Positions 33,394 through 40,525 of a stretch of DNA of 64,000 bases are shown piece after piece. The stretch's first letter is position 1; each line of letters starts with the position of its first letter. Both the position numbers and the translations under genes were made by a program. The DNA is taken from contig JAFWSH010000027.1 of the NCBI GenBank assembly GCA_017519405.1, forward strand, positions 62,001 through 126,000, read 5' to 3'. The notes below the pieces were generated by a model. The model saw only the letters and a program-made list of their open reading frames with translations, searched no databases and was not told the DNA's origin. Source of the DNA: Clostridia bacterium. GTDB lineage: Bacteria; Bacillota; Clostridia; Christensenellales; Aristaeellaceae.

Positions 33394-35537
33394 ACATCGC
33401 CGCTCAGATCGCAAAGGATCTTGCCATCCAGCCGTGGCAGGCGGAGGCCGTGATCAAGCTGCTGGACGAGGGTGCTACCGTGCCCTTCATTGCCCGCTAC
33501 CGCAAGGAGATGCACGGCGAGCTGGACGACACGAAACTGCGCGATCTGGCAGAACGCCTGCAGCAGCTGCGGAATCTGGAGGCCCGCCGCAATGAAATCA
33601 TCGAAAGCCTGAAGAAACTGGACAAATGGACTGAGACGCTTCAGGCGGAGCTGGATGCCGCCACCACCCTGGCAAGGCTGGAGGATATCTACCGGCCCTA
33701 CAGGCCCAAGCGCAGAACGCGGGCCACCATCGCAAAGGAGAAGGGGCTCGAGCCCCTGGCAGATCAGCTGCTGCTACAGCTGCCGCGTATGAAGCCGCCG
33801 GAGGTGCTGGCTGAGGAATACCTGAACGAAGAACTGGGGGTTCATTCGGTGGAGGAGGCGCTTCAGGGCGCCATGGACATCATTGCCGAGCGGGTCAGTG
33901 ACGATGCGGCGGTCCGGGATCGCCTGAAGCGGCTCTACCTGCGGGAATGCCAGGTGCAGACCGAGGCTGCCCAGGAGGGCGACAGCGTATACCGCATGTA
34001 CTACGGCCATCAGGAACCCCTCCGCAGCATGCCGTCCCACCGGGTATTGGCCATGAACCGCGGCGAGAAGGAGGGCTGGCTGAAAGTCAAGCTCTCCGTG
34101 GATGTGGACCACGCAAAGACGGAGACCCGGAAGGACTGGGTCATCTCCACCGGCTCTCCCGCGTCTGCGCTGGTACAGCAGGCGTGTGACGACGCCTTTG
34201 ACCGGCTGATTGAACCCTCTCTGGGCAATGAGCTCCGGGGAGATCTGACAGATCGGGCGCAGGAAGCCGCCATCCGGGTCTTTGCCATGAATCTGCGTCC
34301 GCTGCTGATGCAGCCACCGGTCCGCGGCAGGGTGGTGATGGGACTGGATCCCGGGATCGCCCACGGGTGTAAATTGGCCGTGGTGGACCCTACCGGCCGG
34401 GTGCTGGATACCGGCGTTGTATATCCGCTGCCCCACCAGAAGCAGGTTGAACGGGCGAAGTCCGTGGTCAAAGCCATGATCAGGAAGCATGGGGTGACCG
34501 CTGCTGCCATCGGCAACGGCACCGCCAGCCGCGAGACGGAACAGTTCTTTGTGGAAGTCATCCATGAGATGGCGCTGGACGGTGCGCTGGCCTACATGAT
34601 CGTCAACGAGGCCGGCGCCTCCGTGTACTCCGCATCCAAGCTGGCGGCAGACGAGTTCCCTCAGTACGACGTGAACATCCGTTCCGCCATCTCCATCGCC
34701 AGGCGGCTTCAGGATGCACTGGCTGAGCTGGTGAAAATCGATCCCAAGGCCATCGGTGTGGGGCAGTATCAGCATGACCTGAAGGAGGCGGAGCTGGATG
34801 CCGCGCTGGAAGGCGTGGTGGAGGACTGCGTCAATGCCGTGGGCGTGGATGTGAATACCGCCAGCGCGGCGCTACTCAGCCATGTGGCGGGCATCAATGC
34901 GGCACTGGCCAAAAGCATTGTCGCTTACCGGGAGGAGAATGGGCCTTTCAAGAGCAGGGCAGGGCTGAAAAAAGTGCCGCGCCTCGGACCGAAGGCATTT
35001 GAGCAGGCGGCGGGCTTCCTCCGGATTCCCGGCGGGAAAGATGTCCTGGAGAACACGGGTGTTCACCCGGAGAGCTATGACGCTGCCAAAGCGCTGCTGA
35101 AGCGGTTTGGGCTCACCGCATCGGAGGCTGCAGGCGGTACGCTGCTGCGCCTGGCGGAGGAAGCCGGCTACCCTGCACTGGCAGCGGAGCTGAGTATCGG
35201 AGAGCCCACCCTGCGGGACATCGTGGCGGAGCTGAACAAGCCGGGGCGGGATCCCCGGGATGAATTGCCGCCGCCGCTGCTAAGGGCGGACGTGTTGACC
35301 ATGGAGGACCTGAAAGCCGGGATGGAACTGAAGGGTACGGTGCGGAATGTGACCGATTTCGGTGCCTTTGTGGACATCGGTGTACACCGGGACGGCCTGG
35401 TGCATATCAGCCAGTTCGGCCGCCGCGTGAAGCATCCCTCGGAGGTGGTGAAGGTGGGGGATGTGGTCACTGTGTGGGTCCAGGAGGCGGATACGAAGAA
35501 GAACCGGATCTCCCTCACCATGAGGAAGCCCGGATAA
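33390..35537 (+). CDS. tex: Transcription accessory protein Tex
   Basis: 715 residues. Order: N-terminal helical domain (IAKDLAIQPWQAEAVIKLLDEGATVPFIARYRKEM), YqgF/RNase H-like domain (VMGLDPGIAHGCKLAVVD), helix-hairpin-helix region (VNTASAALLSHVAGINAALAKSIVAYRE, then FKSRAGLKKVPRLGPKAFEQ) and a C-terminal S1 RNA-binding domain (GMELKGTVRNVTDFGAFVDIGV). Tex binds nucleic acid and RNA polymerase complexes and helps resolve stalled transcription. ATGA overlap with the flavoprotein gene. Confidence 0.96.
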   Translation: MNIAAQIAKDLAIQPWQAEAVIKLLDEGATVPFIARYRKEMHGELDDTKLRDLAERLQQLRNLEARRNEIIESLKKLDKWTETLQAELDAATTLARLEDIYRPYRPKRRTRATIAKEKGLEPLADQLLLQLPRMKPPEVLAEEYLNEELGVHSVEEALQGAMDIIAERVSDDAAVRDRLKRLYLRECQVQTEAAQEGDSVYRMYYGHQEPLRSMPSHRVLAMNRGEKEGWLKVKLSVDVDHAKTETRKDWVISTGSPASALVQQACDDAFDRLIEPSLGNELRGDLTDRAQEAAIRVFAMNLRPLLMQPPVRGRVVMGLDPGIAHGCKLAVVDPTGRVLDTGVVYPLPHQKQVERAKSVVKAMIRKHGVTAAAIGNGTASRETEQFFVEVIHEMALDGALAYMIVNEAGASVYSASKLAADEFPQYDVNIRSAISIARRLQDALAELVKIDPKAIGVGQYQHDLKEAELDAALEGVVEDCVNAVGVDVNTASAALLSHVAGINAALAKSIVAYREENGPFKSRAGLKKVPRLGPKAFEQAAGFLRIPGGKDVLENTGVHPESYDAAKALLKRFGLTASEAAGGTLLRLAEEAGYPALAAELSIGEPTLRDIVAELNKPGRDPRDELPPPLLRADVLTMEDLKAGMELKGTVRNVTDFGAFVDIGVHRDGLVHISQFGRRVKHPSEVVKVGDVVTVWVQEADTKKNRISLTMRKPG

Positions 35538-35553
35538 CAGCAGGCGGGATGCC

Positions 35554-35597
35554 GCATCGGATACGAGCGGTGCTGATGAGCGTCCGGGATCCGATGC
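35554..35597. repeat. Inverted repeat after tex
   Basis: Arms GCATCGGAT and ATCCGATGC, 26 bases apart, without a T-run on the plus strand. It may stabilise the tex message end or act in an attenuating structure; not a classical terminator. Confidence 0.4.
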
Positions 35598-35633
35598 AAA
35601 AGGCCGAAAAATGAAAAATTGTTAAAAAAGGTC

Positions 35634-35662
35634 TGTACAAATCAAAAAAACTATGCTATTAT
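35634..35662 (+). promoter_or_regulatory. Promoter of the zinc-ribbon gene
   Basis: TGTACA (35634-35639), 17-base spacer, TATTAT (35657-35662) in a markedly AT-rich stretch. The 115-base leader that follows to the start codon shows no recognised riboswitch. Confidence 0.65.
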
Positions 35663-35783
35663 ACGCCCGTAAACCCACCGTTATGCTAAAGTCATTCCTC
35701 CTTGGTGTCACGCAAGTCCGCCAACCTATGGAAGCTCTGAATCGCATCGGATCGGGTGACAATCATCTTAGGAGGGAACCAAC

Positions 35784-36062
35784 ATGTACCAGGACGAGAC
35801 TCTGACTTGTCGTGACTGCGGCCGCGAATTCGTGTTCTCTGCTTCCGAGCAGGCCTACTTCGCGGAGCGTGGCTTCCAGAACAAGCCCACCCGTTGCCTT
35901 GAGTGCCGCCGCGCCCGCCGCGCCCAGAACAACGGCGCCCAGACCTACACCATCGTCTGCGCCGCCTGCGGCAAGGAGGATACGGTGAACTTCGAGCCCC
36001 GCGGCGACCGCCCCGTGTATTGCCGGGACTGCTTCCGCGCGCAGCGTGAAGCCCGTTATTGA
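35784..36062 (+). CDS. Small zinc-ribbon protein
   Basis: 92 residues with four CxxC knuckles: LTCRDCGREF, RCLECRRARRAQ, IVCAACGKED and VYCRDCFRAQR, i.e. two four-cysteine zinc sites joined by a basic segment. Small CxxC zinc-ribbon proteins of this type are common and well expressed in Clostridia, but their role is not known; nucleic-acid or ribosome binding is a fair guess. Own promoter, AGGAGGGAACC ribosome site and a perfect terminator make it a stand-alone, probably highly expressed gene. A run of C-ending codons also fits high expression. Confidence 0.88.
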   Translation: MYQDETLTCRDCGREFVFSASEQAYFAERGFQNKPTRCLECRRARRAQNNGAQTYTIVCAACGKEDTVNFEPRGDRPVYCRDCFRAQREARY

Positions 36063-36072
36063 TGGCACGAGG

Positions 36073-36101
36073 AACCGCTGACCGAAAGGTCAGCGGTTTT
36101 T
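36073..36101 (+). terminator. Terminator of the zinc-ribbon gene
   Basis: Perfect 11-base stem AACCGCTGACC / GGTCAGCGGTT closed by a GAAA tetraloop, followed by a T-run. Confidence 0.92.
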
Positions 36102-36131
36102 CTGTGCAGCTTCTGTATGCAAACAGAAAGA

Positions 36132-36150
36132 GCGCACCATGGTGGTGCGC
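36132..36150 (-). terminator. Terminator of the phosphoribosyltransferase gene
   Basis: Minus strand stem GCGCACC / GGTGCGC with a 5-base loop, followed by TCTTTCTGTTT. It ends the minus-strand unit from 36731. Confidence 0.65.
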
Positions 36151-36173
36151 CCTCTGTTTTGACACAAGCGGCC

Positions 36174-36731
36174 TCAGCCGATGACCTCTCCTGCTGCGTT
36201 GAACAGCGGCAGTTTCTCCAGATAGATGATATCGTCCCGTTCCTGGGCGTCTCCCTCAGCCAGAATGGCCATGCGGCCGCAGATTTCGCCGCCCACGTCG
36301 GTGACCAGCTGTTCCAGTGCCCGCAGGGATTCGCCGGTGGAGATGACGTCATCCACGATCAGGATCCGCTTGCCCTTCATCAGCGCGGCATCGTTTCCGT
36401 CCAGATAAAGCTTCTGGGGCTTCGCCGTGGTGATGGAATGCACCTCGGACATCACCACATCCCGCATGTACAGCTTCACGCCCTTCCGGGCAAGCATCCA
36501 CTTGGGATCGCCGTGCTGCCGGGCCATTTCGTAGGCCAGGGGAATGCCCTTGGACTCGGCGGTAATCAGATAGTCATACTCCGGCGCCCGCTTCAGCAGC
36601 TCAGTCGCGCAGGCCACGGTCAGCTCGCAGTCACCGAAGATGACGAAGGCACCGATACAGAGGTTCTCATTCAGCGGACACAGGGGCAGCTCACGTTTCA
36701 GTCCGGCGATGGTCATGGGATAGCTCAGCAT
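36174..36731 (-). CDS. Purine phosphoribosyltransferase-like protein
   Basis: 185 residues, type I PRTase fold. The PRPP motif is RILIVDDVISTGESL; an upstream TAESKGIPLAYEMA and ARKGVKLYM match the adenine/xanthine PRT layout, so it probably salvages a purine base. The specificity cannot be read from sequence. The start ATG 36731 has AAAGAAGTGG upstream; further in-frame codons before it are unsupported. It lies 98 bases downstream of a MarR gene on the same strand. Confidence 0.85.
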   Translation of the reverse strand: MLSYPMTIAGLKRELPLCPLNENLCIGAFVIFGDCELTVACATELLKRAPEYDYLITAESKGIPLAYEMARQHGDPKWMLARKGVKLYMRDVVMSEVHSITTAKPQKLYLDGNDAALMKGKRILIVDDVISTGESLRALEQLVTDVGGEICGRMAILAEGDAQERDDIIYLEKLPLFNAAGEVIG

Positions 36732-36829
36732 ATCATCCACTTCTTTCCTGTGTTGTAGGGGTCTGAAAGCATTGTAGCCCCGATGTGCGGAATTGTCAAC
36801 CGCGGGTTCATACTGCCGTTTTCCCCTGC

Positions 36830-37504
36830 TCATGGCTCCTCGGGGATTGATCCGCTTTCAGGTTCATCATGGGCTTGGGCCGGCCCGCCACTGTGCCCGG
36901 GGCGACGGGGCGCATTGCCTTCCATCAGTTTCTCAAGAAGCGCCGTCAACGTGGTTTTCTCTTCATCCGTCAAGCCGCAGAGCAGCTCGGAGCGGTCAAT
37001 ATCCATACTCTCCCGCATTTTCTCAAGGCGTTCTTTTCCGATGGTTGTGATCTGCACGCTGCAGGCCCTGCGGTCCTCGCTGCTGCGCTCACGCGTCACG
37101 GCGCCTGCCTGTTCGAGCTTTCCCAGCAGCTCGCTGAGAGAACCTGGCTGAATCCGCATCTGTGCCGCCAGCTGCCGCTGAGAAACAGGCTCTCCGCCGG
37201 AGAGCAGGCTCAGCAAGCGATACTGCCCTGAGCGAAGACCGGGGCGCATCATGGCCAGATGACCGGCCATCCTCAGGAGCGCCAGGAGCCGGCCGTCCAC
37301 CGTGAGCTCCTCCGGCGGCATGGGCGGCGGGGGAGGCGGCATCATGCCGCTTCTGCCATAGGGAGGGGAAGCCGGCAATCTGTCCGGATGGGCAAAGGGT
37401 CCTTTGCCAGGTGAAACCGGACAGTCGCCCCGGCGCTCAGGTACCGCGCCGAGATGCTCCCGAAAGCCATAGAGCGGATGCTTCATTTCATTCTCGTGTC
37501 TCAT
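36830..37504 (-). CDS. MarR family regulator with His/Pro-rich N-terminal extension
   Basis: 224 residues. Residues about 75-215 form a MarR winged helix: LRSGQYRLLSLLSGGEPVSQRQLAAQ, RIQPGSLSELLGKLEQAGAVTRERSSEDRRACSVQITTIGKERL. The first 70 residues are unusual: rich in His, Pro and Met, including MMPPPPPPMPPEE, and could bind metal or a partner protein. ATG 37504 follows GGAGGTG. A strong promoter and two GGTACC-centred sites sit just upstream, so it is almost certainly autoregulated. No transporter lies next to it, unlike many MarR genes. Confidence 0.88.
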   Translation of the reverse strand: MRHENEMKHPLYGFREHLGAVPERRGDCPVSPGKGPFAHPDRLPASPPYGRSGMMPPPPPPMPPEELTVDGRLLALLRMAGHLAMMRPGLRSGQYRLLSLLSGGEPVSQRQLAAQMRIQPGSLSELLGKLEQAGAVTRERSSEDRRACSVQITTIGKERLEKMRESMDIDRSELLCGLTDEEKTTLTALLEKLMEGNAPRRPGHSGGPAQAHDEPESGSIPEEP

Positions 37505-37525
37505 GGACAACACCTCCAAACTATT

Positions 37526-37537
37526 TTAGGTACCTAA
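37526..37537. promoter_or_regulatory. Palindromic operator near the marR start point
   Basis: Perfect 12-base palindrome TTAGGTACCTAA, placed about +2 to +13 of the predicted marR transcript, where a bound dimer would block initiation. Confidence 0.75.
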
Positions 37538-37545
37538 CAATGTCG

Positions 37546-37574
37546 ATGTTACACCAGGGCGGATGGATTGTCAA
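37546..37574 (-). promoter_or_regulatory. marR promoter
   Basis: Minus strand consensus TTGACA (37569-37574), 17-base spacer, TAACAT (37546-37551). Confidence 0.85.
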
Positions 37575-37583
37575 GGTACCAAA
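37572..37583. promoter_or_regulatory. Second GGTACC site over the marR -35
   Basis: CAAGGTACCAAA shares the AGGTACC core with the operator at 37526-37537, 46 bases away (about four and a half helical turns), and overlaps the first bases of the -35. Confidence 0.5.
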
Positions 37584-37640
37584 CGAATTGTTTACATCAT
37601 GTTCACAATCGGAATCGCAACAACAAAAGGAGGCTATCCC

Positions 37641-38231
37641 GTGAAGCTCATCATTGCCAGCAACAACAGCGGAAAGATCAGAGAATACAAGGAGATCCTT
37701 GAACCGTTGGGATTTGAGGTATTTTCCCAAGGGGAGGTCGGGATCGTGCTGGATGCGGAGGAGACCGGCACAACTTTCGAGGAAAACGCAGAAATCAAGG
37801 CCAGGGCCATCTATGGAAAAACCGGCTGCTGCGTGATCTCCGATGACAGCGGCTTGTGCGTGGATGCCCTGCATGGAGAGCCGGGGCTCTACTCCGCCCG
37901 TTACTGTGGATTGGCCACGGAGCATGAGCGGCGGCAGGCCATTCTGAACAAATTGCAGGACGCCGGAGACCGCTCGGCAGAATTCATCTGCTGTATCTGC
38001 TTCCTGGACACATCGGGAGAGGCACATCTCTTCAAGGGAGTGTGGCATGGGACCATCGCTTTCGCCGAGGAGGGCACCAACGGATTCGGCTACGACCCCA
38101 TCTTCATCTCGGAGGATTCGAATGGCAGAACCACCGCAAGCCTGCCGCTTCCTTTCAAGGAGACTCACTCCCATCGGGCAAGGGCGGTTCGCATGCTGTT
38201 GGCCTATCTCGCGGAACATCCGGTCAATTAA
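37641..38231 (+). CDS. rdgB: XTP/dITP diphosphatase (RdgB/HAM1)
   Basis: 196 residues. It hydrolyses non-canonical purine triphosphates (ITP, XTP, dITP) to monophosphates and so keeps them out of DNA and RNA. Signatures: KLIIASNNSGKIREYKEIL, TTFEENAEIKARAIYG, VISDDSGLCVDALHGEPGLYSARY and FGYDPIFI. Start is GTG 37641, 7 bases after AAAGGAGG; the frame is open further up but without a ribosome site. Divergent from marR. Confidence 0.95.
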   Translation: MKLIIASNNSGKIREYKEILEPLGFEVFSQGEVGIVLDAEETGTTFEENAEIKARAIYGKTGCCVISDDSGLCVDALHGEPGLYSARYCGLATEHERRQAILNKLQDAGDRSAEFICCICFLDTSGEAHLFKGVWHGTIAFAEEGTNGFGYDPIFISEDSNGRTTASLPLPFKETHSHRARAVRMLLAYLAEHPVN

Positions 38232-38346
38232 CGCCCGGCAGTGCAGCCAACGTCACGCCGATCCGTGTTTATTGCAATGGGGGGCGGGATATAACCAATC
38301 CGCAAATCGCACATCAGCTCTTCATGGGATGGATGATATGATCGTA

Positions 38347-38367
38347 TTTGTGTCAATGTGATAAAAA
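38347..38367. promoter_or_regulatory. Imperfect second NrtR-type site
   Basis: TTTGTGTCA-ATG-TGATAAAAA has the same 9-3-9 layout as the operator at 38404-38424 and shares 14 of its 18 arm bases. It begins 57 bases further upstream, just before the -35. Confidence 0.5.
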
Positions 38368-38372
38368 TAATC

Positions 38373-38401
38373 TTGACAAATGCAGAGATGTGTGATAGAG
38401 T
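38373..38401 (+). promoter_or_regulatory. Promoter of the NAD salvage operon
   Basis: Consensus TTGACA (38373-38378), 17-base spacer, TAGAGT (38396-38401), directly followed by the NrtR operator. Confidence 0.75.
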
Positions 38402-38403
38402 CA

Positions 38404-38424
38404 TTATTGTCAGGATGACAATAA
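38404..38424. promoter_or_regulatory. NrtR operator
   Basis: Perfect inverted repeat TTATTGTCA / TGACAATAA with 3-base spacer GGA, placed at the transcription start between the -10 and the ribosome site. NrtR repressors are known to bind 21-base palindromes with TGTCA half-cores. Confidence 0.85.
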
Positions 38425-38437
38425 AGGAGGTGGGATA

Positions 38438-39136
38438 ATGGGGGAGACGTTGCCGCAGAGCCAGCTGGCTGTAGCGGTGGACGTGATGCTGACCACAGCC
38501 TGTGAAGGGGAGCTCCGGGTGCTGCTCTCCCAGCGCAAAGCCGCACCCTATGCACACTGCTGGGCGCTGCCCGGACGCATGGTGACATACCAGGAGACAG
38601 CGGAAAACGCGGCCCATGCCGTGCTAGAGGAGCTGCTGCCCGGAACCGGAGCGGCGCTGGAGCAGCTCTACACCTTCAGCGGCGTAAACCGTGACCCGCG
38701 GGGTCGGGTGGTGTCCGTGGCCTATCTGGCGATGGCGCCCTGGGAGCGGGTAGCGTCGTCCATGGCGGGTTCGCCCATGCGGGCCTTCACGCTGGTGGAG
38801 AACAGCAGGCTGCTGCTGCGTGATGGGTCCTTGACCCTCCAGGAGAGCCATCTGGCCTTCGACCACGGGGAAATGATCCGGATGGGCATCGAGCGGCTGC
38901 GGGGAAAGGTGGAGTACACGGACATCGCCTTCCGCTATCTGCGTGACCCGGACGCATTCACCTTGGCTGAACTGCAGCGGGTGTATGAGGCCATCCTGGG
39001 CAGGCCGACAGGCAGCGGAAACTTTCAGCGCATGATCCGGAACCGCTACCTGGAACGGGGGCTCATCCGTCAAACGGCCAGAAAAACCCGTGGCGGCCAG
39101 GGCAGGCCGGCAGCACTGTTTGAGATGGTGAACTGA
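38438..39136 (+). CDS. nrtR: NrtR-type regulator (Nudix-like domain plus winged helix)
   Basis: 232 residues. Residues 1-150 are a Nudix fold (QLAVAVDVMLTTACEGELRVLLSQRK, WALPGRMVTYQETAENAAHAVLEELL); the Nudix box lacks the REUxEE acid pattern (AVLEELL instead), so catalysis is probably lost and the domain senses ADP-ribose or a related NAD metabolite. Residues 150-232 form a winged helix (TLAELQRVYEAILGRPTGSGNFQRMIRNRYLE). First gene of nrtR-pncA-nadE-pncB, behind a perfect operator, so it should repress its own NAD salvage operon. Confidence 0.92.
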   Translation: MGETLPQSQLAVAVDVMLTTACEGELRVLLSQRKAAPYAHCWALPGRMVTYQETAENAAHAVLEELLPGTGAALEQLYTFSGVNRDPRGRVVSVAYLAMAPWERVASSMAGSPMRAFTLVENSRLLLRDGSLTLQESHLAFDHGEMIRMGIERLRGKVEYTDIAFRYLRDPDAFTLAELQRVYEAILGRPTGSGNFQRMIRNRYLERGLIRQTARKTRGGQGRPAALFEMVN

Positions 39137-39155
39137 GCAAAGGAGGCAAAGAGAC

Positions 39156-39689
39156 ATGGAACGCAGGATCCTGATTGTAGTGGACATGCAGCATGATTTT
39201 GTGGACGGCTCCCTGGGAACAGCGGAAGCGCAGGGAATCGTGCCGGCGGTGGTGGAGCGCATCCGGCAGGCCCGGCAGGCGGGGGAGACGATCATCGCGA
39301 CACTGGACACCCATCCCGAGAACTACCTGGAGACCGCCGAGGGGAGAAAGCTGCCGGTACGGCACTGCATCCGGGGAACCTGGGGCTGGGAGCTCTGTCC
39401 GGAGATCGCGGCAGCACTGGGAGACAGCCTGCGCGTGGAGAAACCTACCTTCGGATCCACGGCGCTGCCGGTTATTATTTCGTCTATTCTGGCGGGGGAG
39501 GACACCCTCTGTGTGGAGCTGATCGGCCTTTGCACAGACATCTGCGTGGTGTCCAATGCGTTGCTGCTCAAGGCATATTTCCCGGAGGCACGCATCGCAG
39601 TGCGCCCCGCCTGCTGCGCAGGGGTGACGCCGGCGCTGCATGAAGCAGCGCTGCAGACCATGGCAAGCTGCCAGATTGATCTGATTTGA
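39156..39689 (+). CDS. pncA: Nicotinamidase (isochorismatase-like)
   Basis: 177 residues. It deamidates nicotinamide to nicotinate. The catalytic triad is Asp10 (IVVDMQHDF), Lys96 (RVEKPTFGS) and Cys130 (LCTDICVVSNA), with the metal motif DTHPENY (51-57). AAGGAGGCAAAG precedes the start. It lies 19 bases after nrtR and 20 before nadE. The context of nicotinate phosphoribosyltransferase and NAD synthetase makes nicotinamidase far more likely than another isochorismatase-type enzyme. Confidence 0.93.
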   Translation: MERRILIVVDMQHDFVDGSLGTAEAQGIVPAVVERIRQARQAGETIIATLDTHPENYLETAEGRKLPVRHCIRGTWGWELCPEIAAALGDSLRVEKPTFGSTALPVIISSILAGEDTLCVELIGLCTDICVVSNALLLKAYFPEARIAVRPACCAGVTPALHEAALQTMASCQIDLI

Positions 39690-39709
39690 ATGAAAAAGGA
39701 GGAGAACCA

Positions 39710-40492
39710 ATGAGCAACTATGCATTCAACGCAGAGGCGGCCAGGGACGGCCTGGTGGCGGCGATCCGGAGGATTGCAGCGCAGCAGGGGTTCGACCGGG
39801 TGGTGCTGGGCATCTCGGGGGGCAAAGACTCGACGGTCACAGCCGCTCTGTGCGCGCGAGCCCTGGGAGCGGACCATGTCTGGGGCGTGATGCTCCCGGA
39901 CGGCGAGCAGAAGGACATCGCGGACAGCCGGCGGGTGTGCGAGGTGCTGGGCATCCGGAGCCGGACCATCAACATCGGCGCCATGCACGAGGCGCTGCGC
40001 AACGTGACAGACCAGCTGGGGGAGACTGCAGCGGAGGGAGAGTTCTCCATTCCCTACAGCCGTGAATCGGACATCAACGTGGGCCCGCGGCTTCGCATGA
40101 CCACACTGCGCTACATTACCCAGGCCATCGGCGCCCGGCTGGCCGGGACCGGCAACCTCTCCGAGGCGACCGTCGGCTATTGCACCAAGGACGGGGATAC
40201 CTCCTGCGACTTTTCAGTCCTGGGAGCCCTGACCAGCGTGGAGGTGGTGCAGATGGGGCTGACCATGGAGGAACTGCCCCGGGATCTGGTGGTCAAGACA
40301 CCGACGGATGGTCTCAGCGGCAAGAGCGATGAGGAGCGCCTGGGCGTGAGTTATCAGGATATCCACGCCTATATCCGCCAGGGCAGCTGCGGTAACCCGG
40401 ATACGGATGCGATCATCCGGGGCAAGGAGCGGGCCAGCATGCACAAGCGCCGCATGCCGGTGATTCTTGACCCCTTTGCAGACGAAGAATAA
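39710..40492 (+). CDS. nadE: NH3-dependent NAD synthetase
   Basis: 260 residues: only the synthetase domain, without the glutaminase domain of NadE2. The ATP-pyrophosphatase loop is GISGGKDSTVTAAL; later NLSEATVGYCTKDGDTSCDFSVLGALTSVEV and PRDLVVKTPTDGLSGKSDEE are NadE signatures. It amidates nicotinate adenine dinucleotide, using ammonia. Start ATG 39710 follows AAAAGGAGGAG. nadD is not in this operon. Confidence 0.96.
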   Translation: MSNYAFNAEAARDGLVAAIRRIAAQQGFDRVVLGISGGKDSTVTAALCARALGADHVWGVMLPDGEQKDIADSRRVCEVLGIRSRTINIGAMHEALRNVTDQLGETAAEGEFSIPYSRESDINVGPRLRMTTLRYITQAIGARLAGTGNLSEATVGYCTKDGDTSCDFSVLGALTSVEVVQMGLTMEELPRDLVVKTPTDGLSGKSDEERLGVSYQDIHAYIRQGSCGNPDTDAIIRGKERASMHKRRMPVILDPFADEE

Positions 40493-40525
40493 GCCGGATC
40501 AACGGCAGATCAGGAGGAGAGAGAC

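Noticed and set aside
35554-35597. Hairpin after tex as a rho-independent terminator.
   Set aside because: The arms pair well but the loop is 26 bases and no T-run follows on the plus strand.
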